The notes under the pieces: model-generated
The model's input: only the letters and a program-made list of their open reading frames with translations
Told to the model about the DNA's origin: nothing
Databases searched by the model: none
Source: Monoraphidium neglectum
Lineage: Eukaryota; Chlorophyta; Chlorophyceae; Sphaeropleales; Selenastraceae
Reading direction: 5' to 3'
DNA length: 27,753 bases
NCBI RefSeq assembly: GCF_000611645.1
Contig: NW_014013223.1
Span: forward strand, 1-27,753
Program-made: the position numbers and the translations under genes
Part shown: positions 11,501 through 22,233 of the stretch, piece after piece
Layout: each line of letters begins with the position of its first letter
Numbering within the stretch: the stretch's first letter is position 1

Positions 11501-12309
11501 GGAAGACGGAGACAGCCTGCGGGGCGGGCGAGGGGAGGGGGTGGGCGCAGGTTGGGCACGAGCACACGCGTTGCGGGGGTGCAGGGCGGGCACAAAGGGC
11601 GGACGGGCGTCCGGCGCGCTCGGATCGGAGGACTTAGGGACAAATCGCGCCGTGGGCAATCAAAATCTGCGGCCGGGAGACGCCCTTACCCATTCCCTGT
11701 CGCGCGCCGTCCCCTGCCGTCCCCGGCCGCCCAACCGCGCGAGCGCCTGCGCTGCTGCTGTCAGGTGCCTTGCAGATAGCGAGTGCCTGTACGCCAAGCA
11801 AACTGCCTCCACGTCGCCGACCGAAGCGCAGTTGTTGAACGCGATCGTGATCTGCATCGGCCCCCACCCCGCCGCCTCCGCCGCGACCACGCGCGCCCGC
11901 AGCGCCGCGCCGGGCGACCGCAGGGGGCGGCGCACGCGCGGGACCGGGCGCCGGCGCAGCGCCCCCGGATAGGCGGAGCTGGCATCTTCTGCGCGGCCGT
12001 CAAAGCTGCTGTCATCGCCGTCGACGCTGCGGCCCTCGAGCGGGGCGGCTGCCAGCCATGGCGGCGCTGCCTCCTGCTCAGCGTGCTCAGCGTGCTCAGC
12101 GCGCCCAGCGAGCCGCACGTGCCGGCGGCCCCTGGAGCCCAGCAGGCCGGCCAAGCCTGGAGCGCTGGCCAGTGGCATCAGAACAGGTGGCAGGCGGCTG
12201 CCTGCACTGCCGTCCTTGGCGCCGTCGCCGTTGCCGCTGCCATCCCAGCGCAGCTGCTGCTGGTGCTGCTGCTGGTGGTGCTGCTGCTGATAATGATCAA
12301 AGTGCTCTG

Positions 12310-12341
<32 letters not shown>

Positions 12342-12943
12342 CGCAGCTGCTGCTGTGCCACGCCCGCTTCTGCCGCCGCAGTGACGTGCCGCAGCTTCTC
12401 AGCCACGCTTGCGACCGCGCCTGACGCTGCCTCAGAAGGTGTTCGAAGACCGCCGCCGCCGCCGCCGCCGCCGTCACCGACGCCGACAACGCCGTTGCCG
12501 CCGCTCCTGGCGGGTGTCAAGCCCTCGCCATCAAACACGCTATGTCCGGCGTCGCCAGCGCTGCTGCCGCTGCTGCTGCTGCCGCCGCCGGCCCCTGCTG
12601 ACGTGGGAAGCCTGTCGTCGCTGCCCCTCAGCTCGTTTGAGGTGATAGGGCCGGCGCCGCTGCCGCTGCGGCAGACGCTAGGGCCCCTCCGCACCAGGAC
12701 AGGCGGGCGAGCTTGCGGACCACGTCCATGACAGGCGGCTGGCTGCTGCACGCGGCGCGCGTGCACGCACGCAGGGTGCGGCAGGGCGTGCGGCGGCGCG
12801 GGCGCGGTGCCGCGGCTGCTACTTCTGCTGCCGCAGCATTTGCTGGGCAAGGCTGTCAGCCGTGTCCCAGCAAACTGCCTACTGGTGGATATGATGCAGT
12901 CGCTCCTGCTGCTGGTTCTGCCCCTTGTCCCCGTGCTCAGCAT
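8464..12943 (-). CDS. Octotricopeptide-repeat (OPR) protein, probable organelle RNA factor
   Basis: OPR proteins are nucleus-encoded alpha-solenoids that bind specific organelle transcripts and control their stability, splicing or translation. Five exons fit in phase: 12943-11690, 11516-10975, 10647-10395, 9963-9710 and 9424-8464, giving 1087 residues and a TAG stop. The Arg/Ser/Ala-rich start (MLSTGTRGRTSSRS) looks like a plastid or mitochondrial transit peptide. Residues to about 340 are low complexity, with poly-Gly and Gln/His tracts. Around 370-400 comes the family's pre-repeat helix pair (ITIAFNNCASVGD, then ARHLTAAAQALARLG). From about 458 to 850 there are at least ten 38-residue repeats of the form P-x-x-WL...FSPQxLSNxLWALAxL, for example PEWLAGF, TPQGLSNLAWGLA and SPQALANTLWALARL. 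The C-terminus is a 14-Gln tract plus a basic tail; I see no RAP domain. The target RNA cannot be told. Start choice: first ATG of the open exon, with no better upstream candidate. Confidence 0.85.
8554..8595 (-). repeat. CAG/CTG tract coding poly-Gln near the OPR C-terminus
   Basis: CTG units on plus, with two TTG interruptions, read as CAG/CAA on the coding strand. They give about 14 Gln, about 25 residues before the stop. The frame is the Gln frame, not Ala or Ser. Confidence 0.9.
9425..9709 (-). other. GC-AG intron in the OPR gene
   Basis: The exon ends GGCCAG and the intron begins GCGAGC; the acceptor is CCGCCAG. The splice completes an AGG codon and restores a normal OPR repeat, WLARFFEETHAG. 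Reading on instead runs into low-complexity Arg/Pro sequence that breaks the repeat spacing. This is the second GC donor in the window with the AG|GCGAG form. Confidence 0.75.
10002..10052. repeat. TG/CA microsatellite in OPR intron 3
   Basis: (TG)n on plus with one TTTTT interruption near 10023. It is a CA tract on the coding (minus) strand. It lies in the intron 10394-9964 and ends about 40 nt before the acceptor. Confidence 0.95.
12311..12345 (-). repeat. CTG/CAG tract coding Gln in OPR exon 1
   Basis: CTG units with one TTG interruption encode about ten consecutive Gln. They are followed at about 12243-12300 by a looser Gln/His stretch (DHYQQQHHQQQHQQQ), within the low-complexity N-terminal region of the OPR protein. 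Confidence 0.9.
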
Positions 12944-13571
12944 GGGGGGCCTAAGGCGTGCCCGCCACTACGGCCGCCGCTCGTTGTGGCGGCCCCTTCA
13001 GCGGCCTCGCGACCCGTGAGCTATTGCAAGCTGAATGCACGCACCATTCAACTAGCTCATATACGTGCCGCACATCAGCAGTCGCCCGACGATGATTCCC
13101 GGTGGCGCTGTCAGGCAGAGTGCGCTCTACTCGAGGTCAGCTGCAGCAGCGCTGCGTGGCCGCCACCGTTTGCTGTCGCAGCAGCAGTGCGGGCTTATAT
13201 GAGACTGCAACCACGTTGTAGGTACGCTGTCGACAGTTGGGCGTGTTCTGGCTGTGATGATAGGTTGCACACAAGGTTGCTTCTTATCCACGGTCAGATC
13301 GATCGCTTGGCTGACCAGAGCAACCTTCCATGTACATTTCGATATATCGGTAATAGAGTTGAGCTGCCCTCCCCGCTTTGCCCGAAGTTGATACGATCGA
13401 TCGATCGACCCCACTGATGCCACCAGAGCCCAGGCACCCACCCACCCACCTGTGACACCCCTCACTGCGCGAACAGCAACGCGCATCTACAATTGCTGTA
13501 TAATTTCGCCAACTCATAACAGCTACATAGCACTTAACTGCCCCCACAGAGCGATCCGGCGCGCGATCGCC
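12944..13571. promoter_or_regulatory. Divergent promoter between the OPR gene (left) and the STN8-type kinase (right)
   Basis: The two start codons point away from each other and are 628 bp apart. On plus, TATAAT at 13499-13504 lies about 70 nt before the kinase ATG. On minus, TATAA (13199-13195) lies about 250 nt before the OPR ATG. Between them, 13394-13407 is a 14-bp perfect palindrome of repeated CGAT units, with a shorter GATCGATCG copy near 13298. This stretch has lower GC than the flanking exons, as expected for a promoter. Transcription starts cannot be placed from sequence alone. Confidence 0.6.
13394..13407. repeat. 14-bp CGAT palindrome in the divergent promoter
   Basis: CGATCGATCGATCG reads identically on both strands. 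It sits about 105 nt upstream of the kinase TATA-like box. It could be a binding site for a dimeric factor or a chance tetranucleotide repeat. Confidence 0.5.
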
Positions 13572-15961
13572 ATGGCGCAAGGCCACTGTTTGCCGCGCCA
13601 GCTCGGCAATTTGGGCGTTTGTGCACCTAGGGTGCCCCTCACGCCCAATGGTCGTGCAGCGCCGAGGACACAGGCAGTGCAAGTCGTCGCAGAGCTCGGG
13701 GCCATTATTCAGACAGCTACCAACACGATAGCTGCCGCTTCGGGACCTTTGGAGCCCGTGGTTCAGACTGTGGGCGGCGACATCTCTTCCGTGCTGGACC
13801 TCCAGCCAACGCTGCCCGGCGTGGCGCGTCTGTCGGTGAGCGCGGTCCACACAACATTGACGCGGCGGCGGCCATGTGTGCGGTCCTTCGCGCCTAGGAA
13901 TCCACATTCTTACCTGCGAGATCTTCTGCAGCAGCTCACCCGACGCCGCAAACTTCAGCCTCCCAAACGTCGCAACAGTTGCAAACCAGCTTGGCCCCCG
14001 CCCGCCTCGTGCCACACGCCCGTTGCGCTAACCAATGCTGCGCCGCGCCCTCACGCCCGCATCCCGCCCCTCCCCGCGCCTTCAGGCACTGTTCTACGTA
14101 CTTGGCGGGCAGCCCAACCCGTTGACAGGGCTGCTCGACTTCTTCGTCCTCGGCCCCGCGACCAAGGCGGCATCTGGCAAGCTCAGGGCAAAGGACTTTG
14201 TCCTCCGCGACAAGTGAGGACGGAGAATCTTTTCCAAATGCCGGCCAATCGGCGGCCTTGCTTGTCTAGCACCGAAGCGTCCTGCCCCACGAACGAGCCC
14301 TGCAGACGGGCAAAGCCGTGCTTGCGGGCTGCAGCGGCAGGGCCCAGCTCCGCCTTGCAGCTGCACATACCATCGCGCAGGCCCCCCGTGCACTCGAGCA
14401 TCTGCTGTGCTACAGGTGGCAGCGAGCGCCGGGCCGCCTGCAGCAGCTCAGGCAGGTGTCACACTGCGCCCCCTCCCCGACAGGCTGGGCGGCGGGAACT
14501 TTGGGGTCACCTATGAGGCGATCAAAGTCAAGGTGAGCGGGCGTTGCCACGGCGCGGCATATGCTGCCAGATTTTGTCCTGGGCTTCGCACCCGAGCGCG
14601 GCACGGGATGGCACAGGGGCCCTGTCCAGCGGGTGGCTTGCTCACCCACGGGGCTCGCCCCTGGCGCCTGGCACCCCGGCGGCCTGACTCCCCCACACTG
14701 TCAACCCACCCTGCCTCACCCATGCACACGTGCACACGCGCGCCCCTCCCGCCTTGCCAGCCCGGGGAGACGGTGTCGCAGCGCAGCTCGCTGACGCCGG
14801 AGCAGAAGCAGCGGCGCGTCGTGCTGAAGCGCGTGAACATTGACCGCGCGGGCGTCAGGCAGGACTTCCTGCGCACGGGCACGATGGCTAAGGGCGCGGC
14901 GGAGACCGGGGCGGTGGAGAGTTACATGTGCGCCAAGGTGAGGGTTCTGCAGGCAGTGTGGCGGTTGGCGCGGAGGCACGGGGAGCGGTGCGGCCCTCTC
15001 ATCAGGGGCAGCGCGGGGGTTGCTGGGCTGGGGTGTTCTGTGCTGGGCAGCGTGGAGTGTGGCATGAGGCGGCACTGGGGTTTACACTCCCCGGGGGCCC
15101 CTCTTGTCCAGCACACAGGCCCGCGCGCCAGCCCCTGCCACTCCCACCTCCTGCGGGCTGCGGGCCTGTGCGCATGTCACCCTCAAATGAGGCTTCGTCG
15201 CGCAACCGCAGCGCTTCCCACCGAAACCCGGCGCCGCCGCCGCTCCCCCCTCCCCCCTCCCCCAGGTGAAGCGCAACCCCCTGGTGGCGGCCAACTGCGC
15301 TGAGTACCAGGGCTACTTCATTGCGGACGAGACCATCGGCAACATGCAGCGCGGCACGCAGTGGCTGGTCTGGCGTTTCGAGTCTGACAGCACGTTGGCT
15401 GGTGCGGGGCCCTGGGGCTTGGGTGGGGCGGGACATGGGGATAGGAAATGCTGGCGTGGCTTAAAGGTTGCGCACGCCGCATTCTGTGGTGGGGTTGCTG
15501 TTCGACACACGCGCGTGCACACACACACACACACACACTCACACTCACACACACACACACACACACTCTCACACTCACACACACACACTCACACACACAC
15601 ACTCAAACTCACACACACACACTCACACAAACACACACACTCACACTCACACACACACACTCACACTCACACTCACACACACTCACACTCACACACACAC
15701 ATGCGCATGCAAACACACAAGCACATGCACACACGCATGCACATGCACACACATACACATGCGCGCACTCGGGCCCACACGCACGCACGCATGCAAGACA
15801 AGACACTCACACCTCATTGCACACGCTCCTCCCCTCAGACGGCCTCGACGGCCTGCTTGGCAAGTTCCCCGAGTCCCTGGAGGCGCTGGTGATGGGCCGC
15901 GTGGACGAGGACGGGGACCCGGAGAAGCGGGAGGCGAAGGTGCGCGGTGCTCGCTGTGTGA

Positions 15962-15996
<35 letters not shown>

Positions 15997-18018
15997 GCGG
16001 CGGCGGCGGCGGCGGCGGCAGCAACGGCGGCAGTACCAGCAGCGGCCACGGTGGTGACGGCGGCGGCAGCAGCGGCAACAGCAGTTCCAGCGGCAGCAGC
16101 TGTGCCTTGGAAGGCCGTGGGGCCAGCCGGCGGCCCGCCTTGCTCTGCCCCGCGCTGGACGGTGGGCGGCCTCAGGACGGCGGTTGCGCTCGAAGGAGGG
16201 CTGCACAAACGCGTGCAGTAAGGCCGCTGCGGCTCACATGGCCCGTGCCTGCTTCGGTCTTCCCCCCTTCGTCTGCTTTGCCCAGGTGATCAAGTCGATT
16301 CTGAAGCAGGTGCTCGTTGGCGTCAAGGGGCTGCACTCCATGGGCATTGTGCACAGGGACATCAAGCCCGGTGAGGGGTGGCAATCGGGCCGCGGCGGGG
16401 CAACCGCACTAGCATTTAATGAGCTTTGGAGAGCAGCAGCAGTGGCCTGGCAGCTGGATCAGCGCCGGCCGTCCAGGCGGGGCAGTGGGGCCAATCCCAG
16501 GAGGCGCAGTGGGAAAGCAGTCCAAGCGGAGCAGTGGCGGTGCGGGCGGAACAGGGCCTTGGAACCTTGAGAGGCGTCTGTGCAGCATGAAAATGCAAGG
16601 CGACACCGCGCGCCCGAAGGTGGCGCACAGCACAGCGAATTCGCAGGGTCTTGAGGTACAGGCCTTGCACAGGCACATGCGTGCAAACGCACAATGCTGA
16701 CACCCCGCCCGCCCGCATGTGCGCGTTCGCGCGCGCGCATGTCACCGCAGACAACCTGCTGATCACTGCCGAGGGCAAGGTCAAGATCATTGACTTTGGG
16801 GCGGCGGCGGACATGAGCACCGGCATCAACTTCAACCCGCTGTACGGCATGCTGGACCCGCGGTACTCGCCCCCTGAGGAGCTCATCATGCCGCAGGGTG
16901 GGTGCCAATGGCGCGCGCGAGCGCGGACGAGCGCGAGCGGACGAGCGCATGTGTGTGTGGGTACTGGCAGTCGTGTCGGGCGCGCTGTGGCTGGTTGGCC
17001 AGAGGAGGATTGCGGTGGCGTGTGCACGTGCTTGCTTGCACGCGCCCAAGTGCGCATTCGCACGTGTCTTGCACCTCGCTGTTGCATTGCTGACATGAAC
17101 GTGTGCGTATGCGCATATGGGCGACTGCCGGCGGCGGGCGTCTCACCCTGCCCCACCCTTGCGCGCCCGGCCCGCACCTCAGACTTCCCGCGCGCCCCCA
17201 ACCCCGGGGTGGCCGCCCTACTGGCCCCCCTGGCGTGGGTCTATGGGCGCCCGGACCTCTTTGACTCTTACAGTGTCGGCGTCCTGCTGATGCAGGTCGG
17301 TTGCCTGGGTTGCAGGGAGTGGGGCTCACCCTTGTTCTGGGCGGCCTCGCTCGCACGCGTGCGAGGCTGTCGGCTGGTCCTGTTAACCGGCAGCGGCTGT
17401 TCACAAGCCGCGGGTTCGTCGCCCCGGCGGCCAGCGGACCAGCAGCCGCACGCTGCTGCTGTGTAAGCTGTGCATGCGTGCATCAAGCATGGCACCAGCC
17501 CTCGGCCCTGCCTTTCTGAAGACGCGCCGTTGTGCCGCCGCCGCAGATGGCGGTGCCGCAGCTGCGGTCCAGCGCCAACATCCGCATGTTCAACGCCCAG
17601 CTGCGCAGCTGCGACTACGATTTGGAGGTGAGGCGTACGGCGGTCTCGGGGGCTCCCAGAAGCCCAGGGCCGCGGCCACATGGGCGCCTGCCATCAACCC
17701 GCTGCCTTGATGCTGCCTGTCGCCGGTGCAGGACGCGCCATTGGGCACGCCCCCGGCGCACTTGTGCCACCACCCTCGGGCCTGCGGCGCCCCGTGCCCA
17801 CCAGCCACCGCGCCGCCCCCGCCCCCCCCCCCCACGTGCAGAGGTGGGCGCGCGGCCCCGGCCGCAACATGGACTTCACCCAGCTGGAGCGCCAGTCGCG
17901 CGCCGGCTGGGACCTCGCGGCCAAGCTGCTCGCCAAGCGCGGCTCGCTCAACCGCGGCCGCCTGAGTGCGTCGCAGGCGCTGGGGCACCGCTTCTTTTCG
18001 AACCCTCTCTTTGGCTGA
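13572..18018 (+). CDS. STN8: Thylakoid Ser/Thr protein kinase of the STN8/STL1 family
   Basis: STN8-type kinases (STL1 in Chlamydomonas) phosphorylate photosystem II core proteins at the thylakoid; the related STN7/STT7 acts on light-harvesting antenna. Eleven exons fit in phase: 13572-13835, 14086-14213, 14484-14532, 14761-14937, 15266-15401, 15839-15939, 16286-16370, 16751-16897, 17183-17295, 17547-17627 and 17842-18018, giving 485 residues. Residues 1 to about 45 resemble a transit peptide. The kinase core has a Gly loop LGGGNFG (132-138), catalytic Lys in VVLK (about 170), HRDIKPDN (308-315), IIDFG (326-330) and PPEE in place of APE. PEELIMPQ, then PDLFDSYSVGVLLMQMAVPQLRS (split by an intron), and the C-terminal RGRLSASQALGHRFF favour STN8/STL1 over STN7. 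Length matches the family. All donors are GT. Introns 5 and 6 carry large microsatellites. Confidence 0.93.
15519..15788 (+). repeat. Long CA-rich microsatellite in kinase intron 5
   Basis: Near-continuous CA with regular CT interruptions (CACACT units) at 15519-15701 decays into CA/GCATG sequence until about 15788. It lies inside intron 15402-15838, so it is transcribed as CA. Its degenerate end is about 50 nt before the acceptor. Confidence 0.95.
15964..16095 (+). repeat. Compound CAG/CGG trinucleotide tract in kinase intron 6
   Basis: About ten CAG units run directly into about eight CGG units (to about 16018), then degenerate GCA/GCG triplets to about 16095. It lies in intron 15940-16285, just after the donor of exon 6. 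The exon-6 reading frame stays open through it as poly-Ala. Confidence 0.9.
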
Positions 18019-19421
18019 TGGGCGTGCGCATGCCTTGAACCTACGGCGGGGGCGGCCGCCCACTTGGCCACTAGGAGGTTGTCAGCCTTGAGCTGAGGTC
18101 GTGCCTCGCCGCTGCAGCAGGCGAGCACTGGCTCCGATGCACTTGTCGGCCTGATTTTGGGTGCACATGTGCTTTCCCAGCGCCCTCGGCGCGCTGGCAG
18201 CGTCGGCCATCCACCCCTCGAGGTCAGTTTGAAGGCGGGCTTCAATTGAGGAGCGGAGTGTGCGCAAGCGGCGTTGGCGTCTCGACAGGGGGCGCTGGTG
18301 ATGCACGCCGCCCGAGCAGCTCGCCTCTGTCGAGGTGCAACACGCGGAGCCTGGAAACCCGCGCCCCCGAGCAGCTGTGCGCTGGATGGTTGGAGGCGCG
18401 TCGCTCCAGCCCACAGCTTTGCAGCCTCACGGGACCACCTTCTTTGTGGTGGAGGGCAAGGGCCGGGAGAGAGAGAGAGAGGGCAGGTGTTGAGCTGGTG
18501 AGAGTCATGCCAAGTTCGCATTTGCCGCAATGGGCCCGGTCAGGCGGCCTTGGCACACCCTCAAGTGTGCGCCCGCAGCGGCGCATGGTTGCAGGGCGAG
18601 ACACATTTATATGCGCCTGGTTTGCAGATTGAGTGGCCGCCTTTGCGCCGCGGCCGCTGCATGTGCCTGCGATGTGTTCACTTCTTTTCTGATCTGGAGA
18701 ACGGCGCCGTCCCCGCACACATTCCTGTCTCATAGCGGCACAACATGCACATCCAGGGTGCATAGCACGCGTGCACGAATGTACATAGCTGCGGCACTCA
18801 CGAGTTGTGCACGCATGTGCACGCCCGCCAGCAGCCGCACGCCGAAACCCGTGCCTGCTGCAGTGACTGGGGCACCTGCTGCCATTCTTGCAGCGGCCAA
18901 AATCTGCCCATGTAGACTGAGATTTCTCTCGCAGCAGAACAAGTGGTAGTCCCAATCCAATCGAGACACAGATGTTTGGATTTTTTTGTAATCGATGTCA
19001 AGTGGATGCAGTTTGCACGGTTGTATGGGGAATATGTGGGGCTGGCATCGCTTGGAAATTTTGGCGTGCACTAATCCAAGCCAGCACTCCTCGCAGCCCT
19101 GCAGACATGCCATATGCAGTACTCCAATCTGCGCATGCTGCAGGTGGAAGCCTTGATGTCTGATTAACATCAATCATCGTGCGTTGCTGGCTGTACTCCT
19201 GCTTGTCAGCCCAGGGACGGTGTGCGTGCTTTGACCGAGCTGGTCACTCAGTGTCGCCCAGCACACCAGGGCCCAGCAAACCAGAGCCCAGGCGGTTGTT
19301 GGCGGCGGCTGTTGATTCAGGAAGGTTGCAGGATTCAGCTTGATTTTGTTGATCAGTTCGTGTCATTCTGCAAGGGGCTAGCTTGCCATATTGGCGCTTT
19401 CGTTCATCCTTGCGCGCCATC
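18019..19421 (+). other. 3' UTR of the kinase and promoter of the RNA-binding protein gene; no gene seen
   Basis: The two plus-strand genes are in tandem, 1403 bp apart. No frame on either strand has family-like motifs. A GA run lies at about 18469-18482, and an AT-rich patch with a T7 run at 18981-18991. The start of the next gene has no obvious TATA box. Confidence 0.5.
18987..18991 (+). terminator. TGTAA poly(A) element, probably for the kinase
   Basis: TGTAA is the usual polyadenylation element in chlorophyte nuclear genes. This copy follows a T run 970 bp after the kinase stop; I saw no closer copy on plus. The implied long 3' UTR is common in these algae. Confidence 0.45.
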
Positions 19422-20089
19422 ATGTCGGATGATCGGGACGCGCCTGGGACCTCTCAGCCTCTCGACCAGGTCACCTCAGTCGACTCGAAAACTCTATACG
19501 TCGTGCCTGTGCCCGAGAGCACGACCACCGCGGCCCTCACGCAGGCCTTTTCACAGGTGAGCGTAAAAGCCGCCAATACCCGCGCCTACCTATTTGAATT
19601 GGGTTGTAGTACCGTTAATGTGGCAACGGGAGTAGCAGAGGGCGGGCCTGCATCAGGCGCGGTCCAGCCTCTCTTCCAGTACCAGCCTGCGTCAGCAAAG
19701 CGCCGGCCCGTGTTCGCACCTCTGCTCCCACCTGCCCCCCCACCCCCTGCAGTTCGGCACACTTGCGTACGTCCGCGTGCTACAGGAGAAGCATACCGCC
19801 TTTGTTGCCTTCACCAGCCAGGATGCAGCCGCCGCCGCCCGCAAGGCCACCGATGGCATCCTGCAGCTGCCAGGCCAGGAACGAACCCTGGAGGTGAGGG
19901 CTGGCAATCAAATTTGATGTTCAATTCACACGCGGATCATAGGCTGTGCGCTAGCAGCTCATGTTATAGCGGCATCAAACCAGCCACGCTCTGGCAGGCG
20001 GGTGGGCAGCAGGATTTAGCGCTGAAGTGGCAGCAATCGTTGCATCGGCACGGACGAGCAAGGTCACCACTGGCAAATGCTGCAGCACA

Positions 20090-20139
<50 letters not shown>

Positions 20140-22170
20140 ACACACACGCACACGCGCACACACACACACACACACATACTCACTTCTGGTCACGATGCTT
20201 ACCTGACTTCAACAAATACACCAGGTCCGCTATGCTCGCAAGCGGCAGCCTCAACAGCTGCGGCTTCAGAATGAAGCCCAGCGCTGGGCCCAGCAAAATC
20301 AAGAGCAGCGGGCATTCATACACCACCACCAGCAGCACCAGCACCAGCACCAGCACCAGCACCAGCACCAGCACCAGCACCAGCACCAGCACCAGCAGCA
20401 GCAGCAGCACCAACAGCACCAAGAGCAGGAGGAGCAAGCGCAGGGCCAGCAAGAGCACGAGCAGGAGCAGGAGCAGCAGCATGTACAGCAGCTGGAGCAG
20501 CAGAGCTACCATCAGCAGGGCTACCATCCGGCCCACCAGCAGGGCTACCACCAAACCCACCACCAGCAGTGGCAGCACGCGCAGCAGCAGGGCTTCGGGT
20601 GCGCCACCCCCATGCAGCAGCATGCCATGATGATGCAGTACCATGCGGGTGAGCACGGGGGCCGCGGGCCCTTGCCTGATGACCCTTATGTGCATGCAGG
20701 AGCCCATGCGGAGCCTGGGCGGGCACGCCCGTCCACGTATGCTTCATGCCGCCCCACATGCCGGAATGCTCATGCGTGCCATGCATGCGGTCCTGCGTCC
20801 AAACCGTCGCATCCTCATATCCGTCGCATCAATGATCCTGCCGGCCCCCTCCTGGCCCCTCCAGGCATGCACGGCAGCGGCGCATGGCCCGTGCCCTCCA
20901 TGCAGGCTGGCATGGGCCTCATGCAGCCAGGGCTCACGGCCCCGCCCTACATGGCACCCATGCCCGGCGCCCCCGGGACCTACATCCCCTGCTGCATGCC
21001 CTACCCCGCCGGCGGTGCTGCTGTATACATGGGCGCGTACCCGCCGCACCGCGCGCACGTGCCCCCAGCCGCCACCAAGCCGGCGGCGCTCGACACGCCG
21101 CCGCCTCGCTGCGACCATGACACCTTCAAGCTCTATGTTGGCAACGTTGCCGTGCACTGCTCCGTGCAGGTACCTTCGCATGGCTGCTTTGAAAGGACCT
21201 GGGGCGAGTCCAGCGCAGCATGCATTCTGGGCCCGATGGCGCCCCACTGCGCCAAATGCTCTTGCTGCTTCGCGCTGTCGCCCATGGCTAGCGAATAGCC
21301 GGCCGCAACGAGGATCGCAAAGCACGCGACCAAACGCATGGACCCATTTCACTTGCAAGAGCACGGCCCCGCCACGTCCCTGCAGGACATCGCCGCCCTC
21401 TTCATGTCGGCGGGCTGCCGCGTCGCGGAGGTGGTGCTGCTGCGCGACCGTCAGACGGGCGTCCCCAAGGGCTGCGCCTTCGTCTGGTGCCCGACGCGCG
21501 CCGAGGCTGCCCACGCGCTCCGGGCGCTTCACGGCTGCCGCCAGCTGACTCCCGGCGGCCCAGCAGTGGGCGGCGCGGGCGCGCATGCTGCGCAGCCTGC
21601 GCTGGTCGTGCGGAGGGCCAACCCCCCAGGGCAGCGAGGCCAGGGGCCGCCCCGGCCGCAGAACGCGCGGTGGCACGACGGCAGCGGCGGCGCCTTGAGC
21701 AACGGCGGCCACGGCGGGGCCGGCGGTGGGGAAGGGGGCACCAGCAACAGCGCGCCGAGCGCCCGCAGCGGCGGCGACAATGGCAACGGCGCGCCGCCCG
21801 GCGTCGACGGCAACAGCGGCGGCCGCCAGCTGCGCATGACCGTCGCTCCAATGCAGCTGCCTGGGCATTCAGTGGCAGGGGCAGCGCGGCCAGGCTGTGG
21901 CAGCGGCGGTGGCGCGGCTGTGATGAGCTCGGCGCTGCTCGCCCAGATGAGCATGCTCATGGCACATCAACAGGCAGCAGCCACGGCATCTCAGCAGCAG
22001 CAGCAGCAGCAGCAGGAGGAGGAGGAGGTTGCGGAGGAGGAGGAGTGTGATCAGCAGGCGGCAGAGCGAATTAGGCAGCGCCTGCGGCGGCACCAGGCAT
22101 CCGCGCCTCAAGATGATCCGGCCCCGCCAGCGCCACTGCCGGCGCCGCAGCAGCGGTTGCGACAGCAGCA

Positions 22171-22233
<63 letters not shown>

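Noticed and set aside
13284..14015. A 243-codon open frame on minus
   Set aside because: It covers the divergent promoter and is antisense to kinase exon 1. No family features.
15448..16289. Open frames reading Thr-His and Val-Cys strings
   Set aside because: They are translations of the CA microsatellite in kinase intron 5. Only the exon 6 part is coding.
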